In this document: positions 1-8,450 of the stretch, in pieces
Numbering within the stretch: the first letter of the stretch is position 1
Layout: each line of letters opens with the position of its first letter
From: Mesorhizobium sp. 131-2-1
GTDB lineage: Bacteria > Pseudomonadota > Alphaproteobacteria > Rhizobiales > Rhizobiaceae
Assembly: GCF_016756535.1 (NCBI RefSeq)
Contig: NZ_AP023247.1
Location: 2,170,501-2,234,500, forward strand
DNA length: 64,000 nt
Direction: 5' to 3'
The notes under the pieces: model-generated
Seen by the model: the letters and a program-made list of their open reading frames with translations, nothing else
Databases searched by the model: none
What the model was told of the DNA's origin: nothing
Program-made: the position numbers and the translations under genes

Positions 1-7
1 CGCAATT

Positions 8-36
8 TTGCATGGTCCGGACTTCGCGCCTAGACT
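8..36 (+). promoter_or_regulatory. Predicted sigma70-type promoter
   Basis: A TTGCAT -35 element (8-13) is followed by a 17-base spacer and a TAGACT -10 element (31-36). Transcription would start near position 43, ahead of the strong ribosome binding site and ATG of the secreted-protein gene at 80. The call rests only on consensus and spacing. Confidence 0.4.
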
Positions 37-79
37 AGCATAAGTTGCGTCAGCGTCTTGCGGTGCGAGGAGGGATCAC

Positions 80-1162
80 ATGACGTCGAGGATGGTGGTG
101 GCCATTGCTGCGGGTGCTGCGTTGTTCCGCGTCGGCGCGGCGCTTGCCGACGATGCCCCCAAGCTTCCCGAACTCAGCCCCAACGGCGCTGATGCCTGCT
201 TTGGGCGTGTCTACGATGCCGCCCATCTCAAGGCGCATCCGAAGCAGAAGGTGGCGCGGATCTTCTTCTTCTATGGCCACGACCCGGTCAGCCGTCCGAA
301 CGAGGAGCCCATGGCAAACGCCGACACCTCCTACAACGGCTTTCTCACCACCACGGTGCGCGGCGCCAAGAAGCCGGAATGGGCCGCCGGCTGGTGCAAC
401 AAGGAGGATCCGAGCGACAAGGCGAGCGGCATCCGCTGCGGCATGGAATGCGACCGCACGCTTGCTTCACTGAAGGTCGACGACAAAGGGCGGCTGATCG
501 TCTCCAACGTGCAGCCCGATGTCTATCTCGACGCGGGCGCCGAGGAGGATCTCGGCACGGCGCAATACAACAAGCAGGCGCTGGGCAGCGAGGACGACAA
601 TTTCCGCCTGGACCCGATGCCGGCCGCGACCTGCAAGGCGGAGTTCGCGCGCATCGATCCGATCGATCCGGCGCTCGGAGCCCCGCTGCGCGAGCGGCTG
701 AAGCCCGACCAGCCCTTCTGCTACGGCCGCGACTACGACGCCGCGCATCTCGCCTCGCATCCCGACCAGGTGACGCAGTCGATCCGGGTCTTCCGCGGAC
801 CGGTTGAGCTGGCCTCCTTTGCTGCCGGCGGCGACGTGGCCAACTGGCCCGATGGCGCCGACATCGCCGTTTCGGTGACGACCAGGCAAAAGTCGGGCAA
901 GGTCACGCAGACCTATGCCTGCCAGGGCGAGGCCGACCAGTGGCGCTGCTCGGCAAGCTCGAAGATGAGCGACTTTTCCTGCGACATCTCGCAGAAGGAG
1001 ATTTTCCTCAAGCGCGGCGCCAATGGCACCATGATGTTGGCCAACCCCAACAGCGCGCTTGCCATCGTCGACCTCTGTTCGAAGGCAGCTGAGGGCAAGA
1101 CGACGTCCGACGACAAGGTTTATCGGCTGAATCCGATGCCGCAGTCGGCCTGTTCGCCGTAA
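80..1162 (+). CDS. Secreted Cys-rich protein with a tandemly duplicated domain
   Basis: Not a family I recognise. The 360-residue product starts with a signal peptide that ends near ALA-DD (about residues 1-24), so it is probably periplasmic or secreted. The mature part is two copies of one domain. Copy 1 opens with CFGRVYDAAHLKAHP and closes with FRLDPMPAATC. Copy 2 opens with CYGRDYDAAHLASHP and closes with YRLNPMPQSAC. Each copy is about 150 residues and holds several Cys residues, suggesting disulfides. The ATG at 80 is preceded by GAGGAGGG at good spacing, which fixes the start. The gene stands alone: the palindromic repeat disrupted by the IS element begins a few bases after its stop. 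No catalytic motif is visible. Confidence 0.75.
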   Translation: MTSRMVVAIAAGAALFRVGAALADDAPKLPELSPNGADACFGRVYDAAHLKAHPKQKVARIFFFYGHDPVSRPNEEPMANADTSYNGFLTTTVRGAKKPEWAAGWCNKEDPSDKASGIRCGMECDRTLASLKVDDKGRLIVSNVQPDVYLDAGAEEDLGTAQYNKQALGSEDDNFRLDPMPAATCKAEFARIDPIDPALGAPLRERLKPDQPFCYGRDYDAAHLASHPDQVTQSIRVFRGPVELASFAAGGDVANWPDGADIAVSVTTRQKSGKVTQTYACQGEADQWRCSASSKMSDFSCDISQKEIFLKRGANGTMMLANPNSALAIVDLCSKAAEGKTTSDDKVYRLNPMPQSACSP

Positions 1163-1168
1163 CCAGCG

Positions 1169-1226
1169 CTTCGTCATTCTATGGCGGAGCAAGGAGCGAA
1201 GCGACGCGGCGCAGACCGTAGAATCC
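1169..1226. repeat. Left arm of a long palindromic intergenic repeat
   Basis: This 58-base stretch is, with a few mismatches, the reverse complement of 2412-2469: both ends read CTTCGTCATTCTA going inward and share the GCGGAGCA.GGAGCGAAGC core. Together with 2340-2469 it forms one hairpin-type intergenic element that an IS110 insertion has split. Elements of this look are scattered between genes in rhizobial genomes. Confidence 0.75.
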
Positions 1227-2339
1227 TGTGTGTTTGCTCAGTCCTATGGTTGAAGTGGGAAGGAGGCCGAGAGGATCCTGGTCGTCCCTTCGAGGACAGG
1301 CCGCGGCATGGCTCGGTCCCTTCCCACCAATGAACCATCAACCTGAACAGTTGCACGGGGCTGTCTTCAGCAGACCCCGCACCACAGGAAGAGGCATGGC
1401 CATGATAGTGCAGAACTATGTCGGCTGCGACATCTCCAAAGCGAGGCTCGACTTCTTTGATGAGGCAAGCGGCCGCTACCAGCGGATCGCCAACCAGGCT
1501 GAAGCGATAGAAGCCTATGTGGCAGGCCTTTGCGCTGGTCGTGACTTCGTTGTCATGGAGGCGACCGGGGTCCATGACCGGCTGCTGCGCCATGCGCTGG
1601 GCAAGGCCGGCATTGCGTTCTCGCGGCACAATCCGGCGCACACCCACCACTACGCGAAGTCGGCGACCCAGCGCGCCAAGACCGATCGTCTCGATGCCCG
1701 GATGCTGAGCAGCTACGGTCGTCGCTACCAGCCTGCGGCCGAGGCGGCACCTTGCGAGAAAGGCGAACGCCTTCAGTCGCTTGCCCGCCACCGCGACCAT
1801 CTTGTTGAGATCCGGGCAAGGTTGAAGAGATATCTCAGCGAGGCCTTCGATGAGGACGTCATAACCGAGACTGAAAGTCTGATCGCCGACTTCGACACAC
1901 GCATCGATGCACTCGAAAGCCGGATTGCCAAAGCCATTCGCGAAGCCGAGGACACCGCTCTCGACTACACGCTGATGGTCTCTGTACCAGGCGTCTCCAC
2001 CATCACCGCGCTTTCGCTGCTGGCCCACATGCCCGAGCTCGGCCGGCGCTCGCCCAAGTCGATCGCGGCACTTGCAGGCCTTGCCCCGCTCGACAACGAG
2101 AGCGGCAAGGCCAAGCGCAAGAGCAAGATCAGCGGTGGCCGCCCGCGCGTGCGCCGCGCCCTCTACATGGCGGCGCTGGGCGCCATCCGCGCCAACGATC
2201 GCTTCAGAACTTTCTACACTGCGCTCGCCGCGCGCTCCGGATCGAAGAAACTTGCCATCGTCGCTGTCGCAAGGAAGCTCCTAGTCACTCTCAATGCCAT
2301 CATTCGAGACAAAACGGCCTTCGCATGAACACAGTTGCC
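1227..2339 (+). mobile_element. IS110-family insertion sequence inserted in a palindromic repeat
   Basis: The boundaries are deduced from the host repeat. The left arm reads through ...GTAGAATCC and stops at 1226. The continuation expected for the intact palindrome (ATGCCGTGAC...) resumes at 2340. What lies between is about 1.1 kb with a single transposase gene and about 170 bases of non-coding left end. No obvious terminal inverted repeats are seen, as expected for IS110 elements. The CC just before 2340 matches the CC at 1225-1226, so a 2-base target duplication is possible. The transposase frame is intact, so the copy may be active or recent. Confidence 0.75.
1396..2328 (+). CDS. IS110-family DEDD transposase
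   Basis: This 310-residue protein has the two-part architecture of IS110 transposases. The N-terminal RuvC-like DEDD domain opens with YVGCDISKARLDFF (first Asp) and includes VMEATG and a KTDRLDAR segment (later acidic residues). The C-terminal part with SVPGVSTITALSLLA and LAGLAPLD followed by GGRPRVRRALYMAAL is the transposase_20/helix-hairpin-helix-like region with the conserved Ser-containing loop. The open frame extends upstream to 1228, but the ATG at 1396 (or 1402) is the natural start, just after AGGAAGAGG. It encodes the recombinase that moves the element. No disabling mutation is visible. Confidence 0.88.
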   Translation: MAMIVQNYVGCDISKARLDFFDEASGRYQRIANQAEAIEAYVAGLCAGRDFVVMEATGVHDRLLRHALGKAGIAFSRHNPAHTHHYAKSATQRAKTDRLDARMLSSYGRRYQPAAEAAPCEKGERLQSLARHRDHLVEIRARLKRYLSEAFDEDVITETESLIADFDTRIDALESRIAKAIREAEDTALDYTLMVSVPGVSTITALSLLAHMPELGRRSPKSIAALAGLAPLDNESGKAKRKSKISGGRPRVRRALYMAALGAIRANDRFRTFYTALAARSGSKKLAIVAVARKLLVTLNAIIRDKTAFA

Positions 2340-2469
2340 ATGCCGTGACTTCGAAGCGTTGCGGCGGTGCAGAATTCTGCTCCGTTGCATTCCTTGGCGA
2401 AGGTAACGGCATGGATTCTAGGGTCTTCGCGACGGAGCTTCGCTCCTGCTCCGCCCTAGAATGACGAAG
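2340..2469. repeat. Right part of the IS-split palindromic repeat
   Basis: This part holds the inner loop section, bounded by CATGCCGT and ACGGCATG, then the right outer arm (2412-2469), which pairs with 1169-1226. Removing the IS110 insertion would rebuild an intergenic element of about 188 bases with nested inverted repeats. Nothing else is visible up to the next gene end at 2516. Confidence 0.7.
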
Positions 2470-2515
2470 TTGGAAGGCTTCGTCGAAACTTCCAAGGCTG
2501 CGATATGAAATCGCC

Positions 2516-3463
2516 TTACGCGAAAGGCACCGCCGTGGTGCCTTTCGGCAGCTTCGCCTCGTCGTCCGGCTCGACATGGATGGTGACGCGGACCGAGGGG
2601 ATTTCGGCCTTCAGCGCGTCCTCGATGCGGTCGCAGATGACATGGCTGTCGCCCACCGTCATATCGGCGTCGACGACCATGTGGAATTCGATGAAGGTGG
2701 CGCGGCCGGCGATGCGCGTCTTGAGGTCGTGGACCTCCAGCGCGCCCTTCGAATTGGCCGAGATGATGTCGCGGATGCGCATATGCTCCTGCGTATCCAC
2801 GGCACGGTCCATGAGGCCGCTCAGCGATTCTCCGGTGAGCTTCCAGCCCTGGTAGAGAATGTTCAGGGCCACGAGAAGCGCAAGCAGCGGGTCGAGGATG
2901 TGCCAGCCGGTCATCACCGCGGCAACAAGGCCGACGATGACGCCGACCGAGGTCAGCACGTCGGTCATGATGTGCTGACCGTCGGCGACCAATGCCGGCG
3001 ATCGTTCGGCGCGGCCGTTGCGGATCAGCACCAAGGCCCATGCGGCGTTGACCACAGCAGCGCCGCCGTTGATCATCAAGCCCTGCCAGGGCTGTTCGAT
3101 CGACGCCGGGTTCTGCAGCGACTGCCACACCTTGGCGATGATCAGCATGGCCGCCACGACGATCAGCACGCCCTCGAGCACCGCGGAAAAATATTCGGCC
3201 TTGTGATGACCGAACGGATGGTCGCTGTCGGCTGGTTTATGGCTGATGCGGATCGCCCACAGAGCGGCGGTCGCGGTGATGACGTTGACGATCGATTCCA
3301 GCGCGTCGGAGTAGAGGGCAACGGAGCCGGTGATATGCCAGGCGACAAACTTCAGCCCCATCACCAGGAAGGCGATGACGATCGACCAGAAGGCAAGGCT
3401 GGCGACCTTGCGCTTGGCTGCGGCTTTTGCCGCGGCCGCCGTCATGTCTTCCGTTGCGGCCAT
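2516..3463 (-). CDS. Cation diffusion facilitator (CDF) metal efflux protein
   Basis: This inner-membrane antiporter of 315 residues exports divalent metal ions such as Zn, Fe or Mn in exchange for protons. It has about six membrane segments in residues 20-215, the CDF metal-site signature SDALESIVNVITA in TM2 with the following HPFGHHKAEYFSAV, and HIMTDVLTSVGVIVG in TM5. A cytoplasmic C-terminal domain (about 220-305) contains VHDLKTRIAGRATFIEFHMVVD and HVEPDDE. The ATG at 3463 is only five bases after the trpE(G) stop, so the two genes are probably co-transcribed. The link between tryptophan synthesis and metal efflux is not obvious. The metal specificity cannot be read from sequence. An open frame continues upstream inside trpE(G), but that part is a shadow. 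Confidence 0.85.
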   Translation of the reverse strand: MAATEDMTAAAAKAAAKRKVASLAFWSIVIAFLVMGLKFVAWHITGSVALYSDALESIVNVITATAALWAIRISHKPADSDHPFGHHKAEYFSAVLEGVLIVVAAMLIIAKVWQSLQNPASIEQPWQGLMINGGAAVVNAAWALVLIRNGRAERSPALVADGQHIMTDVLTSVGVIVGLVAAVMTGWHILDPLLALLVALNILYQGWKLTGESLSGLMDRAVDTQEHMRIRDIISANSKGALEVHDLKTRIAGRATFIEFHMVVDADMTVGDSHVICDRIEDALKAEIPSVRVTIHVEPDDEAKLPKGTTAVPFA

Positions 3464-3468
3464 CGCTG

Positions 3469-5658
3469 CTAGGCTGCCTTTTCCTTGGCCTTGCGCGGCA
3501 GGTGCGCGACGATGTTCTCGATGATGCGCATGCCGGCATTGTGGCCGAGCGTCATGATCGATTCCGGATGGAACTGCACGGCGGCGATCGGCTCCTTGCG
3601 GTGCTCGAAAGCCATGATGATGCCGTCCTCGGTCTCGGCGGTGACCAGGAAATCGTCGGGCAGGCGCACCGGATCGGCAAAGATCGAGTGATAGCGGCCG
3701 ACCGTCACTTCCTTGGGCAGGCCGGAGAAGATGACGCCCGGCTTGGAGACGCGGATGCGCGACGGCTTGCCGTGCATCGGAATGTGCAACTGCCGGAGCT
3801 CGCCGCCATAGGCTTCGGCCAGGGCCTGCAAGCCGAGGCAGACGCCGAAGATCGGCAGGTCGCGGGCTCTGGCCTTCTTGATCGTCGCGGCGCAATCAAA
3901 GTCCTTCGGCGTGCCGGGTCCGGGCGAGAGCACGACGAGGTCCGGCTTCAGCCGCTCGAAGACCTCTTCCGGCACCGGCGTGCGCACGGTGGAGACATTG
4001 GCGCCGGTCTGGCGGAAATAGTTGGCCAGCGTGTGGACGAAGGAGTCCTCGTGGTCGACCAGCAGGATGTTGATGCCGTCGCCGACGCGCGCGGCGGTGC
4101 GTTCGGCACCGGCCGCATTGCCGGTCTTGGCGTCGCGGATGGCGGAGAGCATGGCGGATGCCTTCAGTTCGGTTTCGGCTTCTTCTTCCTCGGGGACGCT
4201 GTCGAAGAGCAGGGTGGCGCCGGCGCGCACCTCGGCGATGCCGTCCTTGATGCGGATGGTGCGCAGCGTCAGCCCGGTGTTCATGTCGCCGTTGAAGTTG
4301 ACCATGCCGATCGCCCCGCCGTACCAGGCGCGCGGGCTCTTCTCGTTCTGCTCGATGAAGCGCATGGCCCAGAGCTTCGGCGCGCCGGTGACGGTGACCG
4401 CCCAGGCATGCGACAGGAAGGCGTCGAAGGCATCCATGCCTTCGCGCAGCCGTCCCTCGATGTGGTCGACGGTGTGGATCAGCCGCGAATACATCTCGAT
4501 CTGGCGGCGGCCGATGACGCGCACCGAGCCCGGATCGCAAACACGCGACTTGTCGTTGCGGTCGACGTCCGAGCACATGGTGAGCTCGGATTCGTCCTTC
4601 TTCGAGTTGAGCAGCTTCAGGATCTGCTCGGAGTCTGAAATGGCGTCGTCGCCGCGCTTGATCGTGCCGGAGATCGGGCAGGTCTCGACGCGGCGGCCGT
4701 TGACGCGCACGAACATCTCCGGCGAGGCGCCGATCAGATACTCGCCTTCGCCGAGGTTGATGAAGAAGGAATAGGGCGAGGGGTTGATCGCCTTCAGCTT
4801 GCGCGAGATCTCGGAAGGCTCGGTTTCGCAACGTTCGTAGAACATCTGGCCGGGCACGACCTCGAACAGGTCGCCGCGCTTGAAGCTTTCCATCGCCCGG
4901 CGCACCAGGTTGGCATATTCGCCGGGCTCATGGTCGCCGCGCGGCGGGATGCGGTCGGCGGTCCCGAACGGCTCGACGGCGGCGTCGCGCGGCAAACCCT
5001 CTGTCGAGAAACCCTCGCCGGAATAGTCGTAGCGGTCGGTCCAGGCCTTGGTCGAATAGTGGTCGACGACCAGGATCTCGTCAGGCAGGAACAGCACCAG
5101 ATCGCGCTGGCTCTCCCTGCGCTCGAGCTTGTAGTCGACCGGGTCGAACTGGAAGGCGAGGTCGTAGCCGAAGGCGCCGTAGAGGCCGAGATTGGCGTCT
5201 TCCTCGGTCTTGAACAAAGCGGTGATGGCGCGCAGCACCGTGAACACCGAAGGCACGCGGCTGCGCTCTTCTTCGGTGAAGACGCGGCCGGGCTTGGCAA
5301 CCTCGAGGCGGATGAGCTTTTTCGACGTCTCGACGATGGAGACCTCGGCAAGACCGTTCAACGCCTTGCCGATCACCGGCAAAAGCACTTCGCCGCGCCC
5401 GTTCAGCGCCTCGATGCGCATGGCGCGGCCGCGCGCGGAGATCACCAGCGGCGGATCGATGATGGCGGTGTCCCAGCGCGTGTAGCGGCCCGGATACTCG
5501 TAGTTCGAGGAAAACACGGCGCCGCGGCGGGAATTCAGCCCGTCGACATAGGCGTCGATGGCGCCTTCATAAGGCTGCTCGTGGCGCTCGCGGGTGATCG
5601 CGACGCCACCTGCCGTGACGAAGCGCTCGGCCCCGTTGTCCAGAACTCTTGTCGTCAT
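3469..5658 (-). CDS. trpE(G): Anthranilate synthase, fused TrpE-TrpG
   Basis: Converts chorismate and glutamine to anthranilate, the first step of tryptophan synthesis, in the cytoplasm. The 729-residue protein fuses component I (about residues 1-510; FRRGD-like [47 protein letters not shown]) to a class-I glutamine amidotransferase (about 535-729; LSPGPGTP, catalytic Cys in [10 protein letters not shown], His and Glu in VQFHPES). This fused form and its length match the rhizobial enzyme. I chose the ATG at 5658 because GGAGAC lies six bases upstream; the ATG at 5670 has no such site. Upstream lie a Trp-rich leader peptide and a terminator hairpin, so expression is controlled by attenuation. 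A CDF transporter follows after five bases. Confidence 0.97.
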   Translation of the reverse strand: MTTRVLDNGAERFVTAGGVAITRERHEQPYEGAIDAYVDGLNSRRGAVFSSNYEYPGRYTRWDTAIIDPPLVISARGRAMRIEALNGRGEVLLPVIGKALNGLAEVSIVETSKKLIRLEVAKPGRVFTEEERSRVPSVFTVLRAITALFKTEEDANLGLYGAFGYDLAFQFDPVDYKLERRESQRDLVLFLPDEILVVDHYSTKAWTDRYDYSGEGFSTEGLPRDAAVEPFGTADRIPPRGDHEPGEYANLVRRAMESFKRGDLFEVVPGQMFYERCETEPSEISRKLKAINPSPYSFFINLGEGEYLIGASPEMFVRVNGRRVETCPISGTIKRGDDAISDSEQILKLLNSKKDESELTMCSDVDRNDKSRVCDPGSVRVIGRRQIEMYSRLIHTVDHIEGRLREGMDAFDAFLSHAWAVTVTGAPKLWAMRFIEQNEKSPRAWYGGAIGMVNFNGDMNTGLTLRTIRIKDGIAEVRAGATLLFDSVPEEEEAETELKASAMLSAIRDAKTGNAAGAERTAARVGDGINILLVDHEDSFVHTLANYFRQTGANVSTVRTPVPEEVFERLKPDLVVLSPGPGTPKDFDCAATIKKARARDLPIFGVCLGLQALAEAYGGELRQLHIPMHGKPSRIRVSKPGVIFSGLPKEVTVGRYHSIFADPVRLPDDFLVTAETEDGIIMAFEHRKEPIAAVQFHPESIMTLGHNAGMRIIENIVAHLPRKAKEKAA

Positions 5659-5721
5659 TGCCGTCTCCATCAGCGTCTTGCTATTTCAGCTTCTTGGGGC
5701 AACGGACCCGGGGATGGCTTC

Positions 5722-5759
5722 AAAAAACAAATGGCCGCCCGGACATTCCGTTGCGGCCA
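5722..5759 (-). terminator. trp attenuator: intrinsic terminator between trpL and trpE(G)
   Basis: On the minus strand the seven-base arms TGGCCGC and GCGGCCA (5759-5753 and 5738-5732) enclose a 14-base loop and are followed by ATTTGTTTTTT. It lies about 40 bases after the leader-peptide stop and 63 bases before the trpE(G) start, the standard place for a transcription attenuator. When the ribosome moves through the Trp codons without stalling, this hairpin should stop transcription. Confidence 0.9.
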
Positions 5760-5798
5760 CCCTCTCTTTTCACGCGCACGCGTTCGAACAGGCCGCTG

Positions 5799-5843
5799 TC
5801 AGCGAGCCCACCACCAAATGGTCTTGTTCGAGCGCATGTTCAT
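5799..5843 (-). CDS. trpL: trp operon leader peptide with three Trp codons
   Basis: A 14-residue peptide, MNMRSNKTIWWWAR, encoded just upstream of the attenuator. Three consecutive TGG codons let ribosomes sense charged tRNA-Trp. Stalling there favours the antiterminator and transcription of trpE(G). The sequence ends like the Sinorhizobium meliloti leader, which also has WWWAR. The predicted -10 box ends seven bases before the ATG, so the transcript would begin at or next to the start codon and trpL would be translated leaderless, as I recall for S. meliloti. An internal ATG (5837) is an alternative start. In S. meliloti both the short RNA and the peptide have been reported to act in trans; whether this holds here is inference. 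Confidence 0.93.
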   Translation of the reverse strand: MNMRSNKTIWWWAR

Positions 5844-5850
5844 GGCGATT

Positions 5851-5879
5851 CCCATAGCGGCGATTGATCTGATCGGCAA
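5851..5879 (-). promoter_or_regulatory. Predicted trp promoter
   Basis: Reading the minus strand, TTGCCG (5879-5874), a 17-base spacer and TATGGG (5856-5851) form a sigma70-like promoter. It places the transcription start at about 5843, the A of the trpL ATG. Spacing and position fit well; the boxes are moderate matches. Confidence 0.6.
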
Positions 5880-5914
5880 GCGGATTCCACGCAGGTGGTA
5901 AAGCCGAAGGCTCT

Positions 5915-6970
5915 CTAGTCCTCCAGCGTTCCCGAGCGCGCATCGTCGCTCCTTTTGTCGCCGACCAGCTTCAGGAGATCCTCGCCGGCGCGGATGATAC
6001 GGCGCGAGCGCCGGGTCAGGATGAGGCCGGCCTGTGGCGCGAACACTTCCGTGCGGCCGCCGGCTTCACCCGGCGCATGGACGATTGTCGCAAGCCGCGC
6101 CCCCTTGGCGACGCGGTCGCCGGGCTTCACGTCGTAGAGGATCGCGCCGCCTTTCGGCGCCGGCATCATGTCGATGTTCTCCAGCGGCGCCACGGTGCCG
6201 GCGAAGGTGCCGGGCGCGGCCATGGCGGGATCGGCGACGGCGCCGCGCGCCACCAGCAGCCGGTAGAGCCCCTCGGCATCGGAAACGGCCAACGCGCCGT
6301 CGACGTCGAGTATGCCGCGATATTCGACCGTGGTGGCAACGCGCCGGTCGAAACGCGCCACATCCGCCGGGACATTCTGATAGGGCATGATCGAGGCGCC
6401 CTCGAACGTGCCGGTGGCATCTTCGCTCCACAGCAGCACCGCATCGACACCCATGGCGGCCGCGCAATCGGCCATCGCCGGCCACAGGCTGGTGTGGATG
6501 TAGAGGTAGGGCAGGCCCTCGTCGTCGCAATGCAGGTCGAGCACGATGTCGTGGCCGAGCGATAGCTGCAGCAGCCTGGCCTTCAGTCGCTGGTCGGGCG
6601 TGCCGAGCCCGGTATCGGGCAAGAGCGAGGGGTCGGGCGCTGCAAGCAGCGGGAAGGCGCGGTTGAAGTTGGTGCGGGTGCCGAGATGGAAACGGCCCTG
6701 ATGCTCGCCGAAATGGTATTGGGCGCGGCCGATCGGGTTGGCCCAGGGCACGATGGTGATGGCGCCGCTGATGCGGCCCTCGGCCTCGGCCCTGGCGAGC
6801 ATCGGCATCAGCGCGTCGATGGCGACCACGCCCGGCAGCTCGCCGGCATGGAGCGCCGCCTGCAGATAGGCCGAAGGCGCCGCCCTGTCGGTCCCCGCAA
6901 AGCGGATCACCGGAAATTCGTAGGAAATGCCCTCGCCGTCGCCGGCGATGCGCTCGATCGTCTTCTGCAT
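5915..6970 (-). CDS. M14 / succinylglutamate desuccinylase-aspartoacylase family zinc hydrolase
   Basis: A 351-residue protein of the AstE/AspA branch of zinc carboxypeptidase-fold hydrolases, which cut amide bonds of N-acyl amino acids or related small substrates. Zinc-binding HAGE is at about residues 42-45 (LHAGELPG) and the later His is in LDLHCDDEG. The substrate Arg/Asn motif appears as TRTNFNRAFP. A C-terminal beta domain of biotinyl/lipoyl-like shape (LYDVKPGDRVAKGARLATIV) is common in this subgroup. GGAG sits just before the ATG at 6970, so the longer open frame is rejected. It lies downstream of an FAD reductase on the same strand with a gap of about 100 bases. The true substrate is unknown. 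Confidence 0.8.
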   Translation of the reverse strand: MQKTIERIAGDGEGISYEFPVIRFAGTDRAAPSAYLQAALHAGELPGVVAIDALMPMLARAEAEGRISGAITIVPWANPIGRAQYHFGEHQGRFHLGTRTNFNRAFPLLAAPDPSLLPDTGLGTPDQRLKARLLQLSLGHDIVLDLHCDDEGLPYLYIHTSLWPAMADCAAAMGVDAVLLWSEDATGTFEGASIMPYQNVPADVARFDRRVATTVEYRGILDVDGALAVSDAEGLYRLLVARGAVADPAMAAPGTFAGTVAPLENIDMMPAPKGGAILYDVKPGDRVAKGARLATIVHAPGEAGGRTEVFAPQAGLILTRRSRRIIRAGEDLLKLVGDKRSDDARSGTLED

Positions 6971-7070
6971 GGAGGCCTCCAGGAAAGGCCGAACACATGC
7001 ACTTTTGCGATGGCGCTGTCGATTGGTCCAGGCCGAGGCGCTATGGGCGCAAACCACGCCGACGGCGGCC

Positions 7071-8450
7071 CTAGGCCAGCGGCTTGAGCTCCTGGGCGAT
7101 GGTCGGCAGAAGCTCGGAAACGTTGGGGTGGATGTGCATGGCACGCGCCAGCGTCGATATCGGCGCCTTGGCATACATCAGGTCGAGCACCGAGTGGATC
7201 ACCTCGTCACCGCCCGGACCGAGTACCGAGCAGCCGAGGATTTCGCCGGTGTCGGCGTCGGCGAGGATTTTCATGAAGCCTTGCGTCTCGCCCTTTTCGA
7301 CGGCGCGGCCGACACGGGTCATCGGTCGCTGGCCGACCAATGCGCGGCGGCCGGACTTCTTCACGGCCGTCTCGGTCATGCCGCAGCGGCCGAGCGGCGG
7401 ATCGATGTAGAGCGCGTAGGCCTCGATGCGGTCGCTGACCTTGCGCGGATCGTTGTCGAGCAGGTTGGCGGCGACGATCTCGAAGTCGTTGTAGGACGTA
7501 TGGGTGAAGGCGCCCTTGCCGTTGCAGTCGCCCATCGCCCAGATGCCGGGAACGCTGGTGCGCAACTGGTCGTCGACGACGATGAAGCCGCGCCTGTCGA
7601 CTTCGACGCCAGCCTTGTCGAGGCCGAGATCGTCGGTATTGGGGTTACGGCCGAGCGCCAGCAGCACATGCGAGCCGACCGCCGGCGGCTGGCCGGCGGA
7701 AAAGGTGACGGCGATGTCGCCGCCGCCCTGTTTTGCAAAACCTATGTCGTCTGCGCCGAGATGGACGGTGATACCCTCGTTTTGCAGGATCGATAGGATG
7801 GCGGCCGAGACGTCATCGTCCTCGCGGCCGGTCAGCCGAGGCGCCTTCTCTATGACAGTCACTTCCGAGCCGAAGCGACGGAACATCTGCGCGAATTCGA
7901 GCGAGATGTAGCTGCCGCCGACGACGATCAGATGGCCGGGCAGCACGTCGAGATCCATCATCGAGGAATTGGTGAGGTAGGGCACCTCGTTGACGCCGGG
8001 CAGGTCGGGAACGGCAGCGCGGCCGCCCGTATTGAGGAAGATCTTCGGCGCGGTCAGCAGTTCGTCGCCGACACGCACGGTGTTGGCGGACTCGAAGCGC
8101 GCATGGCCGCGGTAGAGCGTGCATTTCTCCATGCCCGCGATCCAGGTTTCCAGCCCTGTGCGGGAAGCGCCCGACACCTTGTCCTTGCGCGCCTTGATCG
8201 CTTTGTAGTCAACGCCGACCGAACCGGAAAGGGTCACGCCGTAGTCGGCGGCGCGGCGGGCGAGATGGGCGGCGTAGGCGCTCGCCACCATCGTCTTGGT
8301 CGGGATGCAGCCGGTGTTGACGCAGGTGCCGCCGACCAGTTTGCGCTCGACCAGCGCCACGCTCATGCCGGCCGCGTTCAGCCGGCCGGCGAGCGGAGTG
8401 CCTGCCTGTCCGGCGCCGATGATGATGGCGTCGAAAGCTTTCGCCGTCAT
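7071..8450 (-). CDS. FAD-dependent pyridine nucleotide-disulfide oxidoreductase (mercuric/lipoamide reductase-like)
   Basis: A 459-residue class-I flavoprotein disulfide reductase. FAD-binding GAGQAGTPLAGRL is at the N-terminus, the redox-active pair is in GGTCVNTGCIPTK (about residues 41-53), and the NAD(P)-binding GGSYISLEFAQMF is near residue 180. A second FAD motif is in GIWAMGDCNGKGAFTH, and the C-terminal dimerisation domain carries MHIHPNVSELLPTI with the catalytic His-Glu pair. Lack of an N-terminal HMA domain or C-terminal Cys pair argues against a true mercuric reductase. No lipoamide-using complex is encoded nearby. Its start codon overlaps the stop of the upstream membrane-protein gene (ATGA), so the two are translationally coupled. 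Substrate unknown. Confidence 0.88.
   Translation of the reverse strand: MTAKAFDAIIIGAGQAGTPLAGRLNAAGMSVALVERKLVGGTCVNTGCIPTKTMVASAYAAHLARRAADYGVTLSGSVGVDYKAIKARKDKVSGASRTGLETWIAGMEKCTLYRGHARFESANTVRVGDELLTAPKIFLNTGGRAAVPDLPGVNEVPYLTNSSMMDLDVLPGHLIVVGGSYISLEFAQMFRRFGSEVTVIEKAPRLTGREDDDVSAAILSILQNEGITVHLGADDIGFAKQGGGDIAVTFSAGQPPAVGSHVLLALGRNPNTDDLGLDKAGVEVDRRGFIVVDDQLRTSVPGIWAMGDCNGKGAFTHTSYNDFEIVAANLLDNDPRKVSDRIEAYALYIDPPLGRCGMTETAVKKSGRRALVGQRPMTRVGRAVEKGETQGFMKILADADTGEILGCSVLGPGGDEVIHSVLDLMYAKAPISTLARAMHIHPNVSELLPTIAQELKPLA

Noticed and set aside
7071..8450. Mercuric reductase
   Set aside because: No HMA domain, no C-terminal Cys pair and no mer genes nearby; called only as a disulfide oxidoreductase.
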